DNA of 64,000 bases from Dugong dugon (GCA_030035585.1 CM057466.1:59775233-59839232), one strand, 5' to 3'; positions 33,318 to 44,069 are shown, numbered from the stretch's first letter. Made by a program: numbers and translations. The notes: a model not told the origin generated them from the sequence alone.

Positions 33318-33545
33318 GTAGTGTTCTCAACTGGGATGACTTCGCCCCTCCCGCCCAGGGGAACATTTGACAAAATCTGGAGAGGTTTTGGTTGTCACAT
33401 CTGAGGGGATGGGTTGCTACTGGCATCTAGTAAGTAGAGGCGAAGAATGCCGCTAAACATCCTACAATGTGCAGGGATACCTACCACAACAAAGAGATAT
33501 CTGATCTAAAATGTCAGCAGTGCTGAGGCTGAGAAATCTTGGCCT
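33318..33545 (+). mobile_element. MER20-like hAT (Charlie) DNA transposon
   Basis: Begins agtgttctcaactgggatga and ends gaggctgagaaatcttgg, imperfect terminal inverted repeats of hAT type. The interior blocks aggggaacatttgacaaa, ggttttggttgtcacatc and ctactggcatctagtaag are those I remember for MER20. Length of about 228 bp agrees. MER20 copies are known from the literature as regulatory elements in endometrial cells of placental mammals. Nothing here shows that this copy is used. Confidence 0.75.
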
Positions 33546-34679
33546 AGCGGATTATTTGTATTCCTTTTCCTTACATATACCACTTACTGAGCTAAATGAA
33601 TGAAAAGAGATAGAGAGAGGAAAAAAGGTCCACTTCGTTTTTCTAAATAAATGCACGTTATATGATAACTGGGATATTAGCATTCCAGATGCACGGTAGA
33701 CAAATTTTCAGCTGCGTATCCTTTGCATTCTATCACCAAGCAGCAAAGCAAAGCCATTATCCTGAAATTGCAGAACATACACATTTTTCTAATGGCATGA
33801 AAGAAAGAAAAAACGAAACCCTTACAGAAGTCCTGTTCAGAATATGACCCATCCGAATTTTCGATTTGCAGCACTGTTAATCCTATGCCCCTTAAAACAC
33901 ATTTTAGGTGTAGTTACAAATAGCTGTTCCAATCATGTCAATATTCATAAGAACATATTTCAACTTCCTATATGCATAGACCCAGAAGGGAACTTTTTTA
34001 GTGTGATGGGATATTGTATAAAACAGTTGATGCCTTGGAAATGGATCATTTCATAAAGTAGTCCTATAAATATTTTTATTCAGTGCACCAAGTTTTGGAT
34101 GACAGATCCCTACACTCCTTTTCCTCTGCTGAGCCACGCACATTTCTTCTCCAGGTGCCCTCTCTGTAGATACTGCTTGTTGCATAAACAATCTCTATGT
34201 AGCGTGGCCAAGACTTAAAATAACCACCACTGCGTTCTAGTCATAGTTACAGGAAAATCGGTCTCCTTCACGTGTGACCATCTTGTATAACTGACTTCCA
34301 AAATGGAATCATTTTTTTCTTTTTCATTTGTTTTGATCCTGCACATTGGTTTTAAGGGAAATTACTTCTATTTAGCAATGATTGCTCCATAGTATAAACA
34401 AGAAATGCGTTTAAGTGATTGTTCTTGTTGCTCTCTGATCAGATAGCGTTGATAGTTTGTAGCTATTTTTTAAGGATGGTAGCACCTGCTGGCTTATTTT
34501 AGTCCGAAAGGCTAAGCTGGTGAGAAGTCAATATGGAAATCTCTGAGGTGGCCAGTGTTCCTTAACATCCTACGCAAGGAAATGCATCACTGCTCTTGCG
34601 TCTGCCCTAAGATATCCAACAGGATTCCAATTCTCCTGAGACTTGGGGTCAATTGAAGAACTCAAACAGGGAGCATAGT
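33546..34679. other. Repeat-poor sequence, no gene recognised
   Basis: About 1.1 kb without a recognised repeat. 33840-34080 (from gacccatccgaattttcgat) has a mixed composition and is one of the candidates for conserved non-coding DNA. Confidence 0.4.
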
Positions 34680-34852
34680 GATAGTGATTAAAGGTACTGG
34701 TTTTGGAATTCTCTCTCTAGTGCTTGGTTAATTGTGTGGATATTGAGCACGTTACATATTTTATTTGAGCCTCATTTCCTTGCCTTTATAGAATGGAGAT
34801 GATAATATTACATAGGATATTTATGAAGATAAGTAAGGGCTCAATAAATGGT
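34680..34852 (+). mobile_element. MIR SINE
   Basis: Sense MIR landmarks: gtgattaaaggtactggttt, gagcctcatttccttgcctt and agggctcaataaatggt at its 3' end, where a younger SINE has inserted. Confidence 0.8.
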
Positions 34853-35058
34853 TGTTGCGGGTTGCTGTCAAGTTGATTCTGACTCGTGGCCACCCCATGT
34901 GTGCTGAGTAGAACTGCTCCATAGGGTTTTCAAGGCTGTGACATTTTGGAAGCAGGTCGCCAGGCCTGTTTTTCGAGGCACCTCTGAGTAGGTTTGCCTC
35001 ACCAACCTTTCGTCCAGTAGGAGAGAACTTAACTGTTTGTGCCACCCAGAGACTCCTC
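34853..35058 (-). mobile_element. tRNA-derived SINE with RTE tail
   Basis: Minus strand: head gagtctctgggtggcacaaa, body, and tail (gccacgagtcagaatcaact). A perfect 11-bp target duplication, caataaatggt, is at 34842 and 35059. It split the 3' end of the MIR at 34680. Confidence 0.92.
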
Positions 35059-35103
35059 CAATAAATGGTAGCTTTGAGAAAACGAGAGATGCCAATGCTC
35101 TTC

Positions 35104-35272
35104 GAGGAACCCTGGTGGTGCAGTGGTTAAGAGCTCGGCTGCTAACCAAAAAGTAGTCAGTTCGAATCCACCAGCTTATCCTTGGAAACCCTACAGGGTG
35201 GTTCTACTCTGTCCTGTAGGGCCGCTATGAGTCGGAATCAACTCAATGGCAATGAGTTCGGTGTGTTTTTTG
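35104..35272 (+). mobile_element. Short-type tRNA-derived SINE with RTE tail
   Basis: A clean copy: gaaccctggtggtgcagtgg with the A-box region, B box gttcgaatcc at about 35160, then ccttggaaaccctacaggg, ccgctatgagtcggaatcaa and a T/G-rich end. Among the least diverged SINEs here, with those at 45382 and 56686. Confidence 0.9.
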
Positions 35273-35818
35273 GAATGGTCTTCACTGAAGGCCTCTCCTC
35301 CGCCACCTGCTTTCCTTACATTGATGCAAAATCTTGGTTGGCAGTGACAGCTGGGTGTCATGTCTCCCACAGTCTAGTCTTCCCTGCCCTATATTCACAC
35401 TAAAGAATGAGTCAGCTTACCTTTGTGTGATCTGAAAATTCTCATGACCGCTGTCTGCTAAAGGGCAAGAATCCTAGGTCTTTCCCAGCTACCAAAGTGC
35501 TGGTCTTTCATCACACCCCAGTTAGCCCATCACCTGAATATTCTACAGGTGAGCTTAAATCAATTCCTCTCTTCTGCCCAGCCTCCTGGGTCCCCAGCTT
35601 TCATCTCTGTGTCCTTGGCTCTCTCCAAGGCACTGCCAGGCCTGCTTGTCTTCCTTGTCATCAGGTGCTGCACCTTGTTTCTTCTTGCTGGCATTATCTG
35701 AAATTGGTGATCTCTGAAGATCCGGCTGACATCTGATGCTCCCTTGTGTTCCACTCTGCACTTCAAGGTCAGTTCTCTCTTCAGGGTCTCATCTTTGGTT
35801 GGTGACTGGTCTGGGTTG
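35273..35818. other. Repeat-poor sequence, no gene recognised
   Basis: About 550 bp, C/T-rich in places. Short open frames only. Confidence 0.4.
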
Positions 35819-35823
35819 GCCCA

Positions 35824-36337
35824 TGTCATAGATCGAATTGTGTCCCCCCAAAATGTATGTCAACTTGGCTAGTCCATGATTACCAGTATTATGGAATGGC
35901 CCACCATTTCGTTATCTGATGTAGTTTTCCTATGTGTTGTAAATCTTACCTCTACGATGTTAATGAGGTGGGATTAGTGGCAGTTATGGTAATGGGGCAG
36001 GACTCAGTCTATTGGATTGTGTTTTAAGCCAATTCTGTTTTGAGATATAAAAAAAGAGAAGCATGCAGAGAGACATGGGGATCTCATACCATCAAGAAAC
36101 AATAGCCAGGAGAATAGTTTGTCCTTTGGATCCAGGGTCCCGGGCTGAGAAGCTCCTCAGCTAGGACTGATGACAAGGACCTTCCTCCAGAGCTGACAGA
36201 GAGAGAAAGCCTTCGCCTGGAGCTGGTACCCTGAATTCGGACTTCTAGCCTCCTAGTTTGTGAGAGAATAAATTTTTCTTTGTTGAAGTCATTCATTTGT
36301 GGTATTTCTGTTATAGCAGCACTAGATGACTAAGACA
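35824..36337 (+). mobile_element. Solo LTR, MaLR-like (ERVL-MaLR)
   Basis: A 514-bp LTR starting tgtcatagatcgaattgtgt and ending gatgactaagaca, flanked by the exact 5-bp duplication gccca at 35819 and 36338. An aataaa signal is near 36266, followed by a T-rich cleavage region. The overall order (…aattgtgtccccccaaaat, ggacttctagcctcctag, gtggtatttctgttatagca) is that of MLT1-type MaLR LTRs. No internal viral sequence accompanies it, so it is a solo LTR left by recombination. Confidence 0.88.
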
Positions 36338-36386
36338 GCCCATGTTTGGATGTGATTGATAATTTGGAGCTGCTTCTCTGATTGGA

Positions 36387-36597
36387 GGAGTCCCTGGGTG
36401 GTGCAACCAGTTGAAGTGCTTGCCTGCTAACCAAAAGGTTGGAGGTTCTCGTCTACCTAGCGGTGTCTCAGAAGAAAGGGCTGGAAATCTGCTGCAAAAA
36501 AATCAGCCATTGAAAATCCCATGGAGCACAGTTCTACTCTGTCACACACGGGGTCACCGTGAGTCAGAACTGACTTGACGGCAACTGTTTTTTTTCC
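36387..36597 (+). mobile_element. tRNA-derived SINE with RTE tail (long-body type)
   Basis: ggagtccctgggtggtgcaa head, the agaagaaagggctggaaatc body, and a ggtcaccgtgagtcagaact tail. Target duplication ctctgattgga at 36376 and ctctgtttgga at 36598, 10 of 11 matching. Confidence 0.88.
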
Positions 36598-36734
36598 CTC
36601 TGTTTGGAAGCTTTGATTACCAGTTTTACTCTTAGCTCTCATTAAGGTCTCAGCCTCTTTCTTCTTGGTGTTTGGAAAGATGACACGAGTTCTATTTCCT
36701 TCATAAGAGATAGCATTAACTGCAACATTTGACA

Positions 36735-36850
36735 GCAATCTACCAGATTATGAGCTTTTTGGATAGAACAATGTTGTCTCCATCATTTTATCCTCAGAAC
36801 CAACCATGTAGAGAGTACTAAATAGATATTTGTCAAATGAATGAGTATGT
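36735..36850 (+). mobile_element. L2 LINE 3' end
   Basis: tgagctttttggatagaaca, the block taaatagatatttgtcaaat and gaatgagt follow the L2 3' terminus (…aataaatatttgttgaatgaatg). Diverged. Confidence 0.65.
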
Positions 36851-37069
36851 ACAGAAAATGCAGAGAAAGGAGTTCCTTATTTGGTTTCTTATCTGTTGGG
36901 ATTTTTTTTGCGGGGAGGGATGGGGTAGTAGGCTGCAAGAGGGGGATGGCAGGAGATATATAGTGGTCAGAACATGAAGGGCTTTGTGTCCTATGAGGCA
37001 CTTAGGATCTACATGACAGGTAATGGGAAGCTACTGGAAAGTTTTTAGCTGAGGAATGATGTCTAGTTA

Positions 37070-38044
37070 TTGCTGTTAGCTGTTTGTCATGGTTTGAATT
37101 ATGTCATCCCAAAAATGTGTGTATCAATTTGGCTGGGAGATGATTCCCAGAATTGTGTGGTTGGCCTCCATTTTGTGATTGTAATTTTATGTTAAAGAGG
37201 ATTAGGGTGGGATTGTAACACGACCTTTACCCAGGTCACATCCCTGATCCAATGTAAAGGGAGTTTCCCTGTGGTGTGGCCTGCACCACCTTTTATCTCT
37301 CAAGAGATAAAAGGAAAGGGAAGCAAGCAGAGAGTTGGGGATACCATACCATCAAGAAAGCAGTGCCGGGAGCAGAGCTTGTCCTTTGGACTGGGGTCCC
37401 TGTGCAGAAAAGCTCCTAGTCCGGGGGAACATTGATGAGAAGGCCGACAGAGAGAGAAAGACTTCCCCTGGAGTTGACGCCCTGAATTTGGACTTCTAGC
37501 CTACCAGACTGTGAGAAAATAAATTTTTCTTTGTGAAAGCCATCTACTTGTGGTATTTCTGTTAGAGAAGCACTAGATGACTAAGACACTGCTGTTGAGT
37601 CCACTCCAATTCACAGCAACCTTATGTACAACATGATAAAATGTTGTCTGATCCTGCATCATCCTCACAATTGCCAGCATGTTGGAGTCCATCACTGAAG
37701 CTACTGTGCCAGTCCATCTCCTCAAGGGTCTCTCACACCCTCGCTGGCCCTCTGATTCACCAAATATGACATCCTCCTCTAGCAATTGATTCCTTCTGAT
37801 GACGTGACCAAAGCAAGTGAGTTGGACAATCTGCTGTTGTGATCTACAAGGTTTTAATTGGCTATTTTTTGAAGTAGATTGCCAGGCCTTTCTTCCTAGT
37901 CTGTCTTAGTCTAGAAGCTCTGTTGAGGCCTGTCCAACATGGGTGACCATGCTAGTATTTAAAATATCAGTGACATAACTTCCCCAACATCGTAGCAACA
38001 TACAAGCCACCACGGTATGACAAACTGATAAATGAGTGGTGGGT
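37070..38044 (-). mobile_element. RTE-derived SINE-like element, split by an LTR
   Basis: The left flank (gttattgctgttagctgtt, 37066-37084) and the right part (from 37589, gctgttgagtccactccaat to about 38044) form one element: the RTE-type tail followed by a body (gcaaccttatgtacaacatg, cctctagcaattgattcctt, gatgacgtgaccaaagcaag). The same body occurs uninterrupted at 53237-53690. No tRNA head is visible in either copy. Confidence 0.75.
37085..37588 (+). mobile_element. Solo LTR, MaLR-like, inserted in an RTE-derived SINE
   Basis: A 504-bp LTR, tgtcatggtttgaattatg to gatgactaagaca, clearly related to 35824-36337 (shared ataccatcaag, gcttgtcctttgga, ggacttctagcct and aataaatttttctttg). Flanks ctgtt (37080) and ctgct (37589) are a 5-bp duplication with one change. 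The SINE continues in register across the insertion. Confidence 0.85.
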
Positions 38045-38246
38045 CTAGTTATGTTGAATTATTTTAAAGTATACCTTGAAAATTCTAAAAAAATACTCAG
38101 AGAAAATAGATTTAGATTAACTTTCATTTAAAGCAGTTATATTTCTATATAGTGCCTTTTGTATGTTATATAATGAGTGAAATTAAATCAAATCACACCA
38201 TGTGGCTGGCATCCGTAATTATGCATGCAGAAGGAGCCTTCCTTTC

Positions 38247-38400
38247 TCTCTCTCTCTCTGTTTTTTTTTTTCTCTCCCCTCCTGCCTTCTCGTCCTTGCC
38301 CCTGCGCTGGTGTGCCCATTTAGTCTCATTTTGTGTTATGGGCCTGTCTAATCTCTGGCTGAAGGGTAAACCTCGGAAGTGACTTCAGTACTGAATTAAA
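38247..38400 (-). mobile_element. L1 3' UTR fragment, ends missing on both sides
   Basis: After a T11 tract, ctcccctcctgccttctcgt runs through ggcctgtctaatctctggct to aagtgacttcagtactgaa. It lacks the last 100 bp or so of the L1 3' UTR, so the A-tail sits at an internal position. It is flanked by agaaggagccttcctttc (38229) and agaaggatccttcctttt (38401). Confidence 0.8.
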
Positions 38401-38418
38401 AGAAGGATCCTTCCTTTT

Positions 38419-39025
38419 TTATTGTTGTAAAAATCCAGATAACATAACATTTGTCAATTCAAGATTTTTTATGCATACAATTCAATGAAACCAATTATAT
38501 GAATCATGTCAATCAACCATCACCAATATCCACGGCCAAATTTCCATCCCCATAAACAAAAACTCACCGCTTAAACAAAGGTTCTCCTCTTTCCCTGTCC
38601 CTCCTGCCCTGGTAACCATGATTCAACTCTGATCTCTGTACAGTTGCCTATTCTAGGTATTTTATATTAGTGAAGTCATACGACATTTATTCTTTCATGA
38701 TTGACTTACTTCACTCCGCACAATGTTTTCAAGGTTCAGCCATGTTGTGGCATGTATCAGGACTTCATTTTACGGCAGAGTAATATTCTATTGTGTGTAT
38801 ATACCACATTTTGTTAATTATGTGAACATTGGTGTACATGTGTCTGAGTCTTTGCTTTCAAGTCTGGTGGGTATGAGTGGAATTGCTGGGTCATATGGTA
38901 ATTCTACGTTTAACTTTTTGAGGAACTGCTGAACTGTTTTCCACAGTGGCTGTACCATTTTGCATCCTTACCAGCAATGGATGGGGGTTCCAATTTCACC
39001 ACATCCTAGGCGATATTTGTTATTT
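38419..39025 (-). mobile_element. L1 3' end (older subfamily), 5'-truncated
   Basis: Minus-strand L1 end with a different 3' UTR (plus: aaaaatccagataacataac, then caaccatcaccaatatccac), continuing into ORF2 C-terminal text (ggaattgctgggtcatatgg, ccacagtggctgtaccattt). Flanked by agaaggatccttcctttt at 38401 and agaaggagcctttctttt at 39026. The left copy is shared with the L1 fragment before it. Confidence 0.85.
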
Positions 39026-39043
39026 AGAAGGAGCCTTTCTTTT

Positions 39044-39433
39044 GTGTCAGATCGTATCTTTCTTTTTGCTCTGATACTTGGCTTTTTTGGACCTTGATGG
39101 TAATTATTTGTGAGAAGTGAGGACCAAATCAGTTCCGGGAGACCCGAGCTTCTCTTGGGGAGGCGTGAGGATGATGCATCCCATTAGAGCACAAACCACA
39201 CTTCGCTAACAGGAGAAGGCATAGGGTGGGAAGATTGTATTGTATTTCCAGTCAATTATTTCAGCAAGTCTTGAATCTTACAAATCTTCCTTCTAATCTA
39301 GACTTCAGCCCATCTGCACCAAAGACATAGTAAAATCCTTAAATGAATTCACACACAAACTCTTTATTATTGGCTGTAAAATTGACATTGTCGAATTTCA
39401 TGCAGGGAGGAGAGTATAATAATTGTACTAAGA
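39044..39433. other. Repeat-poor sequence, no gene recognised
   Basis: About 390 bp of mixed composition. Possible conserved non-coding DNA, but nothing decisive is visible. Confidence 0.35.
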
Positions 39434-39445
39434 ATTAACAATTTT

Positions 39446-40331
39446 ATTATTATTTTTTATTGTGCTTCAGGTGAAAGTTTACAGCTAAAGCTAATTTCTC
39501 ATACAAAAATTTATACACATGTTGTTTTGTGACATTAGCTGCAATCCCCACAATGTGACCACACACTCCCCCTTTCTACCCCGGGTTTTCTGTGTCCATT
39601 CAACCGGTTCCTGTCCCTTCCTGCCTTCTCATCCTGCTTTTCGACAGGAGTTGCCTATTTGGTCTCTTATATCTGATTGAACTAAGAAGCACATTCCTCA
39701 CATTATGATTTTTGTTCTATAGTCCTGTCTGATCTTTGTCTGAAGGGTGAGCTTCGGGAATGGTTTAAGTTTTGGGTTAACAGTGTGTCCGGGTGCCATA
39801 GTTTCAGGGGTTCCTCCTGTCTCTGTCAGACCATTAAGTCTGGTCTTTTTTACGTGAATTTGAGTTCTGGTCTACATTTTTCTTCTGCTCTGACGAGGAC
39901 TGTCTGTTGTGTTCCCTGTCAGGGCGGTCATTGGTGGGAGCCGTGCACCATCTAGTTCTTCTGGTCTCAGGCTGGTTGAGTCTCTGGTTCATGTAGTCCT
40001 TCGTCCTTTGGGCTAATATTTTCCTTGCGTCTTTGATTTTCTTCATTCTCCTTTGCTCCAAGTGAGATGGGACCAATTGATGTATCTTAGATGGCTGCTT
40101 GCAAGCTTTTAAGATCCCAGGCACCACTCGTCAAAGTGGGATGTAGAACATTTTCTTAATAAACTTTGTTATGCCAGTCGACCTAGATGTGGTCTCCAGG
40201 CCCCAGCCCCAGCTACTCTGTCCCTCAAAGTGTTTGGATATGTCGAGGAAACTTCTTAGCTTTTGCTTTGGTCCAGTTATGCTGACTTCCCCGGTATTGT
40301 GTATTGTCCTTCCCTTCACCAAAGTTGTTCC
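39446..40331 (-). mobile_element. 5'-truncated L1 (3' UTR)
   Basis: Plus strand: ttttttattgtgcttcaggt, then tatacacatgttgttttgtg, ggtctcttatatctgattga and the rest of the L1 3' UTR order to ccttcaccaaagttgttcct. It breaks off just short of ORF2. The flanks attaacaatttt (about 39434) and cttaacgatttt (about 40332) look like its target duplication. The 'ctgattgaactaagaagcac' block, also in 14036-14392 and 53948-54385, marks one 3' UTR subtype. Confidence 0.88.
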
Positions 40332-40344
40332 TTAACGATTTTCT

Positions 40345-41334
40345 AGTAGTGGTCAAGAAAGATCTTCTTAGTATAAATGTGCTTCTGTTGTCACCAGACT
40401 TCATACTCTTTTGTACTAATGACAGTTTTAGAAATAAATTGACTTGGATTTCTTTGTACTTCTTTATATTTAAGATCTCATACGTACTACTTTTGCCAAG
40501 AATATCATGTTTTATTATATTTTGGGGGTTATAGGGTAATGAATGGCTGTATGGATTGGAAATGATCATTTTTGGCCATTTTTTACAAACTATGTAAAAA
40601 TGCCAGTTGATGCAGTTTGAATACTCTTTAACCTCTTCCCCCTGTTCCCCTCAAGGGTGGATCAGGAGGAGAGTGGCATAAAATTATTTGGATAATACAT
40701 AAATATTTTCCTTTGTTTGCTAGCATCATATCAATATAATCAATATATTTAGTAGAAAAGCTTCTAAACAGATAAAGATATTTTTTCTATTAACTAATAG
40801 AAATTTTTCTATTAATTTAAGTGATATTAAAGAAAATTATATTGAATACAATTTTCTTGTTACGTATGTTTTATTTAAAATGAGATAAATGATCTAAGCT
40901 ATAGCTTATGTAAAACCACACAGAGCACATTTTCACAAAAAGCTCTTTAGAGTGGCCTCTGGTGAGTCTAGCTGCTACCACCCAAGGGCAGAGCCCTCTC
41001 AACTGTGACCTTGGGGACTGTCACTTGTCACAGGATCCTGCTCCATCTTCCCTGACCACTACTTAGTGGTGGGTCAGTCACTGAACACCACAAGATCAGT
41101 TAGCTAGTAGGTAACTAAACGTGTAGTGTACAGACTACATGGACAAGGAACTTATGTCAGCTTAACTCCTGACTGTTTTAATCTCAGACCAGTAAGATCT
41201 TTCTCAGGCTTCTACGTCTTTCTGGGCTCCAGGTGCAACCTGTAGGCGCAGCCTCCAGATCAAAACTGGGCTGGGCATACCCACCTAATCCTTACGTGGT
41301 AGGTTCTGTGGGATATAATGCCTAGAAAAGCCTC
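40345..41334. other. Repeat-poor sequence, no gene recognised
   Basis: About 1 kb, AT-rich to 40930, then balanced. The C-rich part (40960-41290) shows no frame or repeat I can assign. Confidence 0.4.
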
Positions 41335-41960
41335 AGTTCATTCATTCATTTACTTATTCAGTCAAAAAAAATACCTGAACACCAGTGTTCACTGAAGCAC
41401 TATTCAAAAAAGCCAAAGGGTGGAACTAACCTAAATGTCCATCAGTAGATGAGTGGATAAACCAAATGTGGAATACACATACAATGGAATATTATTCAGT
41501 CATAAAGAGATGAAGTCCTGATACATACTACCACATGGGTGAACCTTGAAAACATTATGCTGAGTGAAATAAGTCAGTCACAAAAGGACAAATGTTGTAT
41601 AATATGAAATACCTAGAATAAGCAAATACATAAAGACCAGTGTTTATTAGTGGTTACCAGAGGTGGGAGGGAAGAGAGGAGGGGGAGTCATTGCTTAGGG
41701 GGCACTGAGTTTCTGTTAATGGTGGTGGAATAATTTGGAAAAGGATAGTGGTAATGCCTGCACAACACAATGAACATAATCAATGTCACTGAACTGTACA
41801 TGTAAAAATTGTTGAATTGTCAAATGTTTTGTGATATATATTTTTATCACAATAAAACAAAAATTACCTGATTACCTTCTACACGCAGGGCATTGGGCTG
41901 CGTGCTGAGGATACAACAGCAAATAAGCCATTGTCTGCCCCGAGAGCATTAATCTGGGTT
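41335..41960 (-). mobile_element. L2/MIR-type 3' end, split by an L1
   Basis: attcattcatttacttattc (41341) and, beyond the L1, gggcattgggctgcgtgctg followed by aggatacaacagcaaataag (41888-41930) together read as the reverse complement of an L2-type 3' end ('attcattcaacaaat ... gcactgtgctaggcgctg'). Confidence 0.55.
41378..41865 (+). mobile_element. L1 3' end (L1MA/MB-like), 5'-truncated
   Basis: Sense-strand L1: ccaaagggtggaactaacct, aatgtccatcagtagatgag, acaatggaatattattcagt, aaggacaaatgttgtataat, ggtggtggaataatttggaa, ending atcacaataaaacaaaaatt. Probable target duplication aatacctgaacacc / aattacctgattacc. This is a eutherian-wide subfamily type, older than the other L1s here. Confidence 0.82.
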
Positions 41961-42958
41961 CATTCTTCAGCTTTCCTTTCTTTGTTCTCTGTTTGACTTG
42001 TGGAATACCTTCTCTCCTTTCTCCTCTGGTCCGAGTTATGGCCATCCTCACTCACTGTGCTTCCTGTGGTAACTCGTTGTTGCTTCCCATTTGGCAGGTA
42101 GTTTTATTACCTGCTCCATTTTATAGATGACACAGTAGACACTTTTTCCTACACTTGCACAAAGCCTCTTTGCAGACATTCAAGCTATAAGCTAAGGAGG
42201 CAGAGGAAAGCGTTTTCCTGTATTTGAGGACACAAAATTCAGGCCTTTCTTGAAGTTCAGAAGACTCCAAAATTCAGTTGCTCAAAAAATAATTTTCTTG
42301 GTTATAATTAGTTCTAGGTTGGGGGAAAAAAAAAAAAAGGCAAACCTCACCCAGGTATAACTCATTAGACCACTGGATGTCACTATTGCTCCATATAAAT
42401 CCTGTGGACTCAAAGTCCGGCTCTAGGATTTTGGAGGTTTGGTAGGTCTGTCCCCGCATTTTTAACACTTTCGCTTTCTCCAATTTGCCTTACGGTCACC
42501 TCAGAGCTTCTTCGAAACAAGGATGGACTATAAATTAGCAACTCAACACAGAAAATTTATCTTACCAAGGGGTAACTATGGTTGATGATCTGATTTAGGT
42601 GACAAAGGGATGCTTGGGCTCTTGCAAATCATCACCAGAATAATAACCTGCATGCAAGCCATGCAAACTATCGGTCTTCCCTTTGTCTGAATGTCTAGAT
42701 TGTCGTGAGTCTGCAGCACAGACCTAGCATCGTACTCATGGGACTGAAGGGCCCTGTTTTAGAGGCCACCTCACCCAGCATTCTGCCCAACGCAGGAATC
42801 CCCTCCCTAGGACCTGGGATGAATGGTGGCCCTCTGTTTGAACAACCCAGAGGCTGAGTTTACAGACTCCTCAGGCAGCTGGTCCACAGCTGGAGGGCTG
42901 GAGCTGAGCTGGAATGGATAGGAAGGTCTTTCTTCAATACACAGTTTTGCTGTTCTTT
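41961..42958. other. Repeat-poor sequence, no gene recognised
   Basis: About 1 kb. An A-run (42320-42340) is the only simple-sequence feature. No frame of interest. Confidence 0.4.
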
Positions 42959-42968
42959 CATGAATTCT

Positions 42969-43210
42969 GATGTTGTTGTTGTTTGGTGATGTCCAGTCGA
43001 TTTTGACTCATACCAAAAACCAAACCCGATGCCGTTAAGTCGATTCCAACTCATAGCGACACTATAGCGAACCCTGTATGACACAGTAGAACTGCCCCAT
43101 AAGGTTTCCTAGGCTGCAGTCTTTACGGGAGCAGATCTCCAGGTTTTTGTCCCACGGAGTCGCTGGTGGGTTTGAGCCCTTAACCGTTGTGCCACCGGGC
43201 CCGCCCCTTC
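42969..43210 (-). mobile_element. tRNA-derived SINE with a doubled RTE tail
   Basis: A perfect 10-bp target duplication catgaattct at 42959 and 43211 encloses the insertion. On the minus strand: a diverged head (agcccggtggcacaacgg), body, a first tail (cgctatgagttggaatcgac ending with ggtttggtttttggt), then a second tail copy (atgagtcaaaatcgactgg with caacaacaac) at 43011-42969. Confidence 0.88.
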
Positions 43211-43220
43211 CATGAATTCT

Positions 43221-43790
43221 ATATGATGTTATGTACTTGTTTGCAAAGGATGCAGCGGGAGTCTAGAGGAAGGGGGGTTGTGGGAAGGAGCAACAGCGGA
43301 AGGTTCAGCTCCTGGAGCTGGCCAGTCGGGTCTGGGAGGGAGGCCGTGGGCCTTTCGGCCGCTATCAGATCACGTCATGCAGCAGATGCTCCCTCTGGCT
43401 GCCTGCAGACACTGCTCTTTAGGTAGACGCTTCCAAGGGAGAGGAGGAGTTTGCTGAATTCAACAGTGATTCAATTTAATTAATATAGCTCTCTCCCCTT
43501 GGAGCTATGTATAAGGTGAAATCCCCTAATTGAATTCTGGCTTTTTTACTTGCTTCTGGTATATAACTGCAGGGCCACTGCTACAGAAAGACTGTGTTTG
43601 AAAGCTGGGAGAAAGCTGTACCTGTACCTGCTCCCTCTCCCACATCCATTCTTCCGAATTAGCAATCGGCTGGAGCATCCCTCCGCCTCCACTCAGTCCC
43701 TCATTTAACAACCCGAGCAGGGGAGTCAGGGCCCCCACGTGAAGGCACTGAAGACAGAAGTGAAGACCTTCCTGCATTTCTACCAGCCCC
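43221..43790. other. Repeat-poor sequence, no gene recognised
   Basis: About 570 bp, moderately GC-rich at 43250-43400 with several CpGs. Not dense enough to call a CpG island. Confidence 0.4.
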
Positions 43791-43792
43791 AA

Positions 43793-43980
43793 GGTCCTGG
43801 TGCAAATGGCTAACGGGGCTCATCGCTAACGGAAAGTTTGGAGGTTTAATCCACCCAGAGGTGCCACAGAAGAAAGGCTTGATGATCTACAGCCACTGAA
43901 AACCCTATGGAGCATATTTCTACTCTGACACACATGGGGTCATCACGAGTCACAACTGATTCACTGACAACTGGTTTGGT
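43793..43980 (+). mobile_element. tRNA-derived SINE with RTE tail (diverged)
   Basis: gtcctggtgcaaatggctaa head, ggaggtttaatccacccaga B-box region, agaagaaaggcttgatgatc body and a ggtcatcacgagtcacaact tail. Confidence 0.82.
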
Positions 43981-44069
43981 CTTTCTTAAGATCCTCAGAG
44001 ACAAGACGGTTTTTATCTTTACTAAAGGGCACGTGACTTTTTCTTTGGCTCATTTCTGGTTCAGAATTT

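Noticed and set aside
43221-43420. A CpG island promoter
   Set aside because: Only a modest number of CpGs over about 200 bp, with no exon or transcription start evidence nearby.
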